Shown here: positions 31,881 to 37,144 of the stretch, one piece after another
Layout of the letters: the number at the start of each line of letters is the position of its first letter
How positions within the stretch are numbered: position 1 is the first letter of the stretch
Assembly: GCA_945889445.1 (NCBI GenBank)
Contig: CAMDBX010000036.1
Span: forward strand, 1-37,144
From: Rhizobium sp. Q54
GTDB lineage: Bacteria; Pseudomonadota; Alphaproteobacteria; Rhizobiales; Aestuariivirgaceae
Direction: 5' to 3'
DNA length: 37,144 bases
Program-made: the position numbers and the translations under genes
The notes under the pieces: model-generated
Databases searched by the model: none
What the model was told of the DNA's origin: nothing
What the model saw: the letters and a program-made list of their open reading frames with translations, nothing else

Positions 31881-32779
31881 GGCTTCACCCCCATGCGCCG
31901 GAGCGTGAAGCGCTCGACCACGCCGACGAGCCAGACCAGGGTGGCCGCGAGGAAGGAGCCCATGAACAGCGCAGCCCAGATCTGAACCGTCTGGCCATAA
32001 TAGGAGCCCTGCAGCAGCCTCGCACCAATGCCGGCGATGGCGCCCGTCGGCAGTTCGCCCACGATGGCGCCGGTGAGCGCGATGGCCACCGCAACCTTCA
32101 GCGATGTGAACAGGAACGGCACCGAGGCAGGGAAGCGGAGCTTCCACAGCACTTGGGATGTTGAGGCATGATAGGTGCGCATCAGGTCAAGCTGCATCAC
32201 CTCCGGTGAGGTGAGGCCCTTGACCATGCCGATGGTGACGGGGAAGAAGCAGAGATACATCGAGATCAGTGATTTCGGCAGCAGCCCGGTGAAGCCCAGC
32301 GAACCCAGCACCACGATCACCATCGGCGCGATGGCAAGGATGGGAATCGCCTGCGAGGCGATGATCCAAGGCATCAGGCTTTTTGACAGGAAATTCACGT
32401 GCACGATGGCAATCGCCAGCACGATGCCCAGCAGCGAGCCGAGCACGAAGCCCAGCAGCGTCGAGGACAGCGTTACCCAGCCATGATAAAGCAGCGATTT
32501 CGGCATCCACGGTGCTACGGTGAAAACGCTCTTCCACAGTTCGGCGGCGATCTGGTGCGGCGCCGGGATCACCGGGCGCGCATCATTCCACGAGAACGAC
32601 AGGATGTTGAACAGGCCCCCGCCCGCCGTCTCGATCTTGGGAGACGTCACCACCCAGTTCATGGGAATGGCGGCAACGTACCAGACAATGAGGATGACGA
32701 GGCAGATGACCGCCACGGGAAGCGCGCTGCCCGGCTCGCGGGCAATCGGCTTCGCGGCGATGGCGGGTGCGGCGCTCAC
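31877..32779 (-). CDS. ABC permease, SsuC/TauC-type (first)
   Basis: A 300-residue inner-membrane permease. It has an N-terminal helix (about 20-42), a periplasmic loop of about 60 residues and five further helices. The coupling loop reads LMRTYHASTSQVLWKLRFPASVPFL. It begins with GTG at 32779, directly adjoining the ATPase stop (32780-32782) with no intervening base. It is longer than its partner permease, mainly through the first loop. The two differ enough in sequence to be a true heterodimer rather than a recent duplication. Confidence 0.9.
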   Translation of the reverse strand: MSAAPAIAAKPIAREPGSALPVAVICLVILIVWYVAAIPMNWVVTSPKIETAGGGLFNILSFSWNDARPVIPAPHQIAAELWKSVFTVAPWMPKSLLYHGWVTLSSTLLGFVLGSLLGIVLAIAIVHVNFLSKSLMPWIIASQAIPILAIAPMVIVVLGSLGFTGLLPKSLISMYLCFFPVTIGMVKGLTSPEVMQLDLMRTYHASTSQVLWKLRFPASVPFLFTSLKVAVAIALTGAIVGELPTGAIAGIGARLLQGSYYGQTVQIWAALFMGSFLAATLVWLVGVVERFTLRRMGVKP

Positions 32780-33556
32780 TTAGTCCTCATAGCTGTGGCC
32801 AGCCTTCAGCCCTTCGCGCACCCGGTGCGCGAGGCTCAGGAACTCCGGCGTCTCGCGAATGTCGAGGGTGCGGTTGCGCGGCAGGTTGGTCTCGATCACG
32901 TCGATGATGCGGCCCGGTCGCGGGCTCATCACCACGATCTTGGAAGACAGGAACACCGCTTCCGGAATCGAGTGGGTGACGAAGACGACGGTCTTCTTGG
33001 TGCGGTCCCACAGCTCCAGGAGCTGCTGGTTCAGCTTGTCGCGCACGATCTCGTCCAGCGCGCCGAAGGGTTCATCCATCAGCAGCAGCTTGGGGTCGAA
33101 GGCCAGTGCGCGCGCGATGGACACGCGCTGCTGCATGCCGCCTGACAACTGCCAGGGATATTTCTTCTCGAAACCCTTGAGGTTGACGAGCTCAAGGTTC
33201 TTCGCGATCCGCTCCGCCGCATGGTCCAGCCCCATGATCTCCAGCGGTAGCCCGACGTTGCGTTCCACCGTGCGCCACGGGTACAGCGCCGGTGCCTGGA
33301 ACACATAGCCATAGGCGCGCTTCAACCGCGCTTCCTGCGGCGTCATGCCATTGACGGTGATGGTTCCGGAGGTCGCCTGCTCAAGGTCGGCGATCACACG
33401 CAGCAGCGTGGTCTTGCCACAGCCCGAGGGACCGATGAAGGAGACGAAATCGCCGTCCTCCACCGCCAGATTGACCTTGGACAGCGCATAGACCGGCGCG
33501 TCCGCCGTCTGGAATACGAGGCTCAGCTCGCGCGCCGAAATGACCGGGCCCGCCAA
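32780..33556 (-). CDS. ABC ATPase of nucleobase-type importer
   Basis: A 258-residue SsuB/TauB-type ATPase with all motifs intact: Walker A GPSGCGKT (43-50), Q-loop VFQAPALYPW, signature LSGGMQQ, Walker B LLMDEP and H-loop VTHSIPEA. The first in-frame ATG lies far inside the protein, so the start must be the TTG at 33556, which has GGAGG seven bases upstream. It is the first gene of the importer operon (ATPase, permease, permease, binding protein, then hydA). It faces the RutR-like gene across 84 bp, where a RutR-like operator lies. Confidence 0.92.
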   Translation of the reverse strand: MAGPVISARELSLVFQTADAPVYALSKVNLAVEDGDFVSFIGPSGCGKTTLLRVIADLEQATSGTITVNGMTPQEARLKRAYGYVFQAPALYPWRTVERNVGLPLEIMGLDHAAERIAKNLELVNLKGFEKKYPWQLSGGMQQRVSIARALAFDPKLLLMDEPFGALDEIVRDKLNQQLLELWDRTKKTVVFVTHSIPEAVFLSSKIVVMSPRPGRIIDVIETNLPRNRTLDIRETPEFLSLAHRVREGLKAGHSYED

Positions 33557-33604
33557 CTCCGCTCCTCCCTCAGGTTCATTGTGCTTGTGCGAAGGCTATC
33601 CGCT

Positions 33605-33622
33605 CTTGACCAAGCGATCAAG
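33605..33622. promoter_or_regulatory. RutR-like operator palindrome
   Basis: CTTGACCA-AG-CGATCAAG is an inverted repeat that matches the published RutR consensus TTGACCA-NN-TGGTCAA at 12 of 14 specified bases. It sits between the divergent starts of the importer ATPase (33556) and the RutR-like gene (33641), 18 bases before the latter. On the minus strand TTGATC within the site could serve as a -35 element, with GATAGC as -10 after a 15-base spacer. Binding would then block the importer promoter. Confidence 0.75.
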
Positions 33623-33640
33623 AATTAACAAGGTGGAGCC

Positions 33641-34264
33641 ATGGGTGAAGCCAAGACAATCCCCCGGAAAACCCGCATCCAGGCCCAGAACGAGGAGCTG
33701 ATCCTCAAGGCCGCCCTGGAGGTGTTCTCGGCCTATGGCTTCCGCGGCGCCACGGTGGACCAGATCGCCACCAGCTGCGGCCTGTCGAAGCCCAACCTGC
33801 TCTATTACTTCCGCCGCAAGGAAGACATCTACGTCGCGGTGCTGGAGCACACGCTGCACGATTGGCTGGAACCGCTCCGCAGCCTCGATCCGGCGGGTGA
33901 GCCGATCGAAGAAATCACCCGCTACATCCGCACCAAGATCAGGCTGTCACGCGACAACCCCAAGGCCTCCCGCCTCTTCGCCAACGAGATCCTGCACGGT
34001 GCGACGGCCATTGGCGCCTATCTCAAGGGCCCGCTCAAGGAACTGGTGGACGAGAAGGCCGCCATCATCGCGGGCTGGATCGCCGAGGGCCGCCTGAACA
34101 CGGTCGACCCCCACCATTTGATCTTCGCCATCTGGGCAACCACCCAGCACTATGCCGATTTCGAACCGCAGGTGACCGCCGTCACCGGCAACCCGTCGGA
34201 CCTGATGGCAAAGGCCGAAGAGACGCTGACGCAGCTGTTCGTCGAAGGGCTGCGGCCCCGCTGA
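33641..34264 (+). CDS. rutR: RutR-like TetR-family regulator
   Basis: A 207-residue TetR regulator. The HTH (about 20-66) reads GATVDQIATSCGLSKPNLLYYFRRKEDIY. The ligand domain contains HLIFAIWATTQHYADFEPQVTAVTG, which matches the equivalent stretch of E. coli RutR closely as I remember it. The ending FVEGLRPR also resembles RutR (IIEGIRPR). RutR is a pyrimidine-responsive repressor that releases DNA on binding uracil or thymine. The gene diverges from a nucleobase-type importer and dihydropyrimidinase, and a RutR-like operator lies between. These three independent signs agree. AAGG and GGAG precede the ATG. It is likely also autoregulated. Confidence 0.9.
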   Translation: MGEAKTIPRKTRIQAQNEELILKAALEVFSAYGFRGATVDQIATSCGLSKPNLLYYFRRKEDIYVAVLEHTLHDWLEPLRSLDPAGEPIEEITRYIRTKIRLSRDNPKASRLFANEILHGATAIGAYLKGPLKELVDEKAAIIAGWIAEGRLNTVDPHHLIFAIWATTQHYADFEPQVTAVTGNPSDLMAKAEETLTQLFVEGLRPR

Positions 34265-34299
34265 ACGGTCCGGCCGGTCTGGTCAGGCTGCGCCAGCCC

Positions 34300-34326
34300 T
34301 TGCCTTGCCATTCCCCGGACTATAAT
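34300..34326 (+). promoter_or_regulatory. Candidate promoter of the glycosyltransferase gene
   Basis: A perfect -10 TATAAT (34321-34326) follows TTGCCT (34300-34305) with a 15-base spacer, 43 bases ahead of the TTG start of the GT90-like gene. The spacer is shorter than the ideal 17 bases. Confidence 0.5.
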
Positions 34327-34368
34327 TCTTCCCGCTTTAGTTGATTTCCGCGAGACGGGAGGCATCCG

Positions 34369-35529
34369 TTGACATCTTCAAAGGTCGAAGAGATCGTCAA
34401 GTGGCGCATGGGGTCAGCCTATGATTCACCGATCCTCAACTGGCGCGACCGCCGCCTGAACTTCGACAATGCCTCGGCGCTCTTCTTCGACAATGCCGGG
34501 GCCATTACGATTGATGAGTCGGGCCTGCTTCTCTGCACCGCGCCGGGCCGGCAGAACTACGATCCCCTCAAGCGCAAGCGCCTCATCGAACTCGCCGAAG
34601 ACCTCTTCAAGGCCCGCAAGGGCGCGCCGGAGCCGTTCAGCGCCTTTGCCGCCATGCAGGACGCGCGACTGTTCCCGTCAGTCGAATACGTCGGGCCGCC
34701 CGTCGATGCCGTCTGCGCACAATTGTCATATGCGCGCACCGTGCAACCTCACTGGCGGTCGCGAACCGAGGTCATCCTGTGGCCGCTCGCCTTCTCCTAT
34801 CGACACTGGAAACTTCCGGACAGCGTGCCCGCGCCGTGGGACCAGCGGCGACCTGAATTGTTCTGGAGGGGCCAGCCAACCGGCATGAGCTATATTCTGG
34901 ACGAGGACGCAGAGCCGATCCGCACCGGGATCAGGAGCCACCGCAACTGGCTGATGACCTTCCTCACCGCGGAGGCGGCAGAGGACGAAGAGATGTTCGA
35001 TCTGTGGGCGCCAACGTACCAGAGACTGGAGGCTGTCAATCTGTGCCAGAGCATTCCGGGCACGGATGTTCGCTTCGTCCCCATGTACAATGACGACCGC
35101 AAGCCGATGGACATCGCCGCGAAATACCTGGGCACGGACATCGTGGCGGAGCGCCTCGACAAGGAGGCCCACTGGGCCGCGCAGCAGGCCTGCAAATACA
35201 TCCTATGCCTGCCCGGCAATGACGTTGCGACAAGCCTGCGGATGGACCTGCTGTCAGGCGGCGTCATGCTCATGCCACGTCCCTTCTGGGAGTGCGAATG
35301 GTTCTTCGGGCTGACACCGCATGTCCACTACATCCCCCTGCGCGCTGACCTCGCCGATCTCGAGGAACGCCTGGAATGGTGCCGCGACAACGACCAGTAC
35401 TGCAAGGAGGTGGCAGCCGCCGCCAGGGTCTTCGCGCTGGAGCGGTTTGAACCCTCCATCGAGTTTGAGGTCCAGAAGCGCATTACCGAGCGCATGGCAC
35501 GCCAGACAATTCCGATTCCCGCCGCGTGA
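34369..35529 (+). CDS. GT90/CAP10-like glycosyltransferase
   Basis: A 386-residue protein resembling the CAP10/KDELC/POGLUT family (GT90, Pfam Glyco_transf_90). The markers are LFWRGQPTG (164-172), then CKYILCLPGNDVATSLRMD, LLSGGVMLMP, HVHYIPLRADLADLEERLEWC and NDQYC. Bacterial members transfer sugars to lipopolysaccharide or capsule. No signal peptide or membrane segment is seen, so it probably acts on a cytoplasmic acceptor. It starts with TTG at 34369, supported by GGGAGG six bases upstream. The first ATG (34408) lacks a Shine-Dalgarno sequence. It is convergent with codA and stands alone among nucleobase genes with no surface-polysaccharide neighbours. Confidence 0.8.
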   Translation: MTSSKVEEIVKWRMGSAYDSPILNWRDRRLNFDNASALFFDNAGAITIDESGLLLCTAPGRQNYDPLKRKRLIELAEDLFKARKGAPEPFSAFAAMQDARLFPSVEYVGPPVDAVCAQLSYARTVQPHWRSRTEVILWPLAFSYRHWKLPDSVPAPWDQRRPELFWRGQPTGMSYILDEDAEPIRTGIRSHRNWLMTFLTAEAAEDEEMFDLWAPTYQRLEAVNLCQSIPGTDVRFVPMYNDDRKPMDIAAKYLGTDIVAERLDKEAHWAAQQACKYILCLPGNDVATSLRMDLLSGGVMLMPRPFWECEWFFGLTPHVHYIPLRADLADLEERLEWCRDNDQYCKEVAAAARVFALERFEPSIEFEVQKRITERMARQTIPIPAA

Positions 35530-35559
35530 GATGCGCCAGCCCCGGAAACGCAGGCAGCC

Positions 35560-36843
35560 TCAAACCTTCGGCGCGTAATCCGCCCCATTCACCGTGCCGG
35601 GTCTTCCGTCGAGGTGCAGCGCCGCCACGCGCTCGGGCGTCTCTGCGATCACGCGTCCCCGCTTCACCACCTTCAGCCGGTTGGCCTTGAGCCTGAGCGC
35701 CTCCACCGGGTTCTTGGCCTGCAATACCACGAAATCGGCATTGCAGCCCTTCTCCAGCCCATAACCCTCAAGGTGCATGGCCTTGGCCGGGTTCACCGTC
35801 ACGGCATCGACGGCCCAGGCCATCTGCTCGGGGCTCGTCATCAGCCCCACATGGATGCCCATCGAGGCCGCTTCCAGCATGTCGCCCTGGCCCAGCGGGT
35901 ACCACGGGTCCATCACGCAATCATGCCCGAAGGAGACGTTGATGCCTGCTGCGCGCAATTCCGGCACGCGCGTCATGCCGCGGCGCTTGGGATAGGTGTC
36001 ATGGCGCCCCTGCAGCGTGATGTTGATCAGCGGGTTGGGCGTTGCATGCAGCCGCGCCTCCGCCATCAGCCCGATCAGCTTCGAGGCATAGTAATTGTCC
36101 ATCGAATGCATGGAGGTGAGGTGCGAGCCGACGACGCGCCCCTGCAGCCCCAGACGCTGCGTCTCGTAGACGAGCGCCTCGACGTGGCGCGACCAGGGAT
36201 CGTCCGATTCATCGCAGTGAATGTCGACCAGGAGCCCGCGCTCTGCCGCAATCTCGCACAGTTCCGTCATGCTGCGCGCTCCGTCCGCCATCGTGCGCTC
36301 GCCATGCGGGATGCCGCCCACCACGTCGACGCCAAGATCGAGCGCGCGCAGAAGGTTCTTCTTGGCATGCGGGTCGCGGTAGAAGCCATCCTGCGGAAAG
36401 GCCACGAGCTGCAGGTCGATATAGGGCTTGATGTGCTTCCTCACCTCGATCAGCGCCTCCACGCAGAGCAGTCGGTCGTCGCACACGTCCACATGGGTGC
36501 GGATGGCGAGCAGGCCCTGGGAGACGGCCAGGTCGCAATAGCGCATCGCCCGCTCGATCACTGCCTCATGCGTCAGGATCGGCTTCAGCTCACCCCACAG
36601 CCTGATGCCTTCGAGCAGCGTGCCGGACTGGTTATAGCGCGGCATACCCAATGACAGCGTCGCATCCATGTGGAAATGCGCATCGATGAAGGGCGGCGAC
36701 ACGAGGTAGCCTTTGGCGTCGATGGTCTCGCGCGCTTCAGCCGTGATCGACGGCGAGACATCGGCGATCTTGCCGCCCACACAGGCGATGTCCACCTTGC
36801 GGCCATCCGCCAGAACCGCGTTCTTCACCAGTAGGTCGATCAT
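35560..36843 (-). CDS. codA: Cytosine deaminase (CodA-like amidohydrolase)
   Basis: A 427-residue amidohydrolase, the same length as E. coli CodA. It has the complete metal site: H56 and H58 (DAHFHMD), H209 and E212 (DIHCDES), H241 (GSHLT) and D308 (FGHDC). Gln151 in VAFPQDG matches the substrate-binding glutamine, and GRHDTYPKRRGMTR and DPWYPLGQGDML are shared almost word for word. It deaminates cytosine to uracil and ammonia, feeding the pyrimidine catabolic genes to its left. The residue after the metal-binding Asp, which is Asp314 in E. coli and contacts the substrate ring, is Cys309 here. The ATG at 36843 has only a weak Shine-Dalgarno sequence (GGGGG). A TTG at 36879 is an alternative but adds non-conserved residues. 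Confidence 0.92.
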   Translation of the reverse strand: MIDLLVKNAVLADGRKVDIACVGGKIADVSPSITAEARETIDAKGYLVSPPFIDAHFHMDATLSLGMPRYNQSGTLLEGIRLWGELKPILTHEAVIERAMRYCDLAVSQGLLAIRTHVDVCDDRLLCVEALIEVRKHIKPYIDLQLVAFPQDGFYRDPHAKKNLLRALDLGVDVVGGIPHGERTMADGARSMTELCEIAAERGLLVDIHCDESDDPWSRHVEALVYETQRLGLQGRVVGSHLTSMHSMDNYYASKLIGLMAEARLHATPNPLINITLQGRHDTYPKRRGMTRVPELRAAGINVSFGHDCVMDPWYPLGQGDMLEAASMGIHVGLMTSPEQMAWAVDAVTVNPAKAMHLEGYGLEKGCNADFVVLQAKNPVEALRLKANRLKVVKRGRVIAETPERVAALHLDGRPGTVNGADYAPKV

Positions 36844-36888
36844 GAGGCCCCCAATTTTGGAACAGACTAACCCCACCAATTGCCGTCA

Positions 36889-36999
36889 TGCCAGCGAAAG
36901 CTGGCACTCAGCTTTCTTTCTGTTGCCCAAAACTGGGCTCCGGTTTTCGCCGGGGTGATGGACAGAATGGAGCCGCCCAAAAAAGATGCCCGGGTCAAG
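36889..36999. repeat. Intergenic palindromic repeats
   Basis: TGCCAGC and GCTGGCA (36889-36895, 36900-36906) pair around a GAAA tetraloop. A second CCGG-type palindrome follows near 36940-36956. Positions 36981-36999 repeat 19 bases of the intact element at 4030-4048 in inverted orientation. That element would continue with CCCGGGC but is cut at 36999 by the insertion sequence. Nothing coding is seen between codA and the IS. Confidence 0.65.
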
Positions 37000-37144
37000 T
37001 GTTTGGACCGGGGACATGGTTGACGCCTGTTCGGAGACATGGCTGACACGTTACTGTTCCGTCAAGTTGATTGAAGTGATGAGGTGGGAGGCGAAGAACA
37101 CGCCGTAGTGGCCGTCTTTGCCGAGAGGCCGGATGGCGAGGCGT
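37000..37144. mobile_element. IS481-like insertion sequence, end only
   Basis: The element begins about TGTTTGGACCGGGGACATGG (37000-37019), the form of terminal sequence seen in IS481-type elements. It contains two nearly repeated GGAGACATGG/GGGGACATGG blocks and runs past the window edge with the transposase reading leftward. The boundary is placed where the interrupted palindromic repeat stops. The other end and any target duplication lie outside the window. Confidence 0.7.
37051..37144 (-). CDS. IS481-family transposase, C-terminal fragment
   Basis: Only the last 30 codons and the stop (TTA on the plus strand at 37051-37053) are in view. The residues RLAIRPLGKDGHYGVFFAS, followed by HLITSINL, match the C-terminal tail of IS481-family DDE transposases as I remember it. 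The catalytic core lies beyond the window. The gene is partial because of the window edge, and nothing shows whether it is intact. Confidence 0.72.
   Translation of the reverse strand, partial: RLAIRPLGKDGHYGVFFASHLITSINLTEQ

Noticed and set aside
31880-32147. N-terminal extension of the second permease to 32147
   Set aside because: The extra 89 codons lie within the first permease gene and are Arg/Gly/His-rich without membrane helices. The GTG at 31880 with the GTGA overlap is the normal arrangement.
33557-33640. Thiamine (TPP) riboswitch ahead of an NMT1/THI5-type importer
   Set aside because: The leader is only 84 bases long and lacks the paired CTGAGA and ACCTGA core motifs. A RutR-like operator explains the region better.
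36844-37050. Small ORFs in the repeat region, such as one reading ITPAKTGAQFW
   Set aside because: These are typical false translations of interspersed palindromic repeats and do not represent a gene.
1-37144. CRISPR arrays, tRNA or rRNA genes, phage integrase or toxin-antitoxin modules
   Set aside because: I looked for regularly spaced direct repeats, tRNA-like cloverleaf ends and the relevant protein motifs. None were seen, and the only mobile sequence is the IS end at the right edge.

Overview
The window reads as a high-GC alphaproteobacterial chromosome segment, most likely from the Rhizobiales (Hyphomicrobiales). The reasons are the strong G/C third-position bias, tightly overlapped catabolic operons served by ABC importers, GntR/FCD and RutR-type TetR regulators, and short palindromic intergenic repeats of a kind common in that group. 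No rRNA, tRNA or CRISPR array is visible. No genes look frameshifted. The right edge runs into an insertion sequence whose outer end is cut off by the window.

Layout. (1) 170-3999: a DJ-1/PfpI gene diverges from a compact three-gene rightward set: a tagatose-3-epimerase-like TIM barrel, a Tm-1-like/UPF0261 protein and a tandem SRPBCC protein. (2) 4110-16235: a carbohydrate block. It holds an L-rhamnose-mutarotase-like gene, an SDR, and a leftward run of ten genes from 15463 down to 5307. In order of transcription these are a TIM-barrel isomerase, a Gfo/Idh/MocA dehydrogenase, ABC ATPase 2, the solute-binding protein (followed by a strong hairpin terminator), two permeases, ABC ATPase 1, a small membrane protein, a PfkB kinase and a second SDR. 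A GntR/FCD regulator is divergent from this run. The two ATPases carry complementary defects, so one of the two ATP sites of the importer should be degenerate. (3) 16320-23243: a SOUL-family protein, an N-carbamoylputrescine amidase-like nitrilase, a trimethylamine-dehydrogenase-family iron-sulphur flavoprotein, an RlpA-like protein, and a divergent pair of FAD amine/amino-acid oxidoreductases (DadA-like and PuuB-like). (4) 23244-36843: a nitrogen and nucleobase catabolism block. RidA, two M20-type amidohydrolases, an aldo/keto reductase, a 72-residue membrane protein, a lytic transglycosylase, a dihydropyrimidinase and an NMT1/THI5-type ABC importer all run leftward. A RutR-like regulator is divergent, with a near-consensus RutR operator between them. 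A GT90/CAP10-like glycosyltransferase and a cytosine deaminase follow. (5) 36844-37144: palindromic repeats interrupted by the end of an IS481-like element.

How the genes fit together. The left half looks like uptake and stepwise oxidation, epimerisation and phosphorylation of a sugar or polyol that I cannot name. The right half looks like uptake of pyrimidines or related nucleobases (ABC importer), deamination of cytosine (CodA), opening of the dihydropyrimidine ring (HydA) and hydrolysis of the carbamoyl product (M20 amidohydrolase), with RidA as a possible clean-up enzyme. Dihydropyrimidine dehydrogenase, the missing first reductive step, is not in the window. Methylated-amine, polyamine and D-amino-acid oxidation genes lie between the two halves.

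All function calls come from reading motifs by eye and from remembered family sequences. No database search was run.
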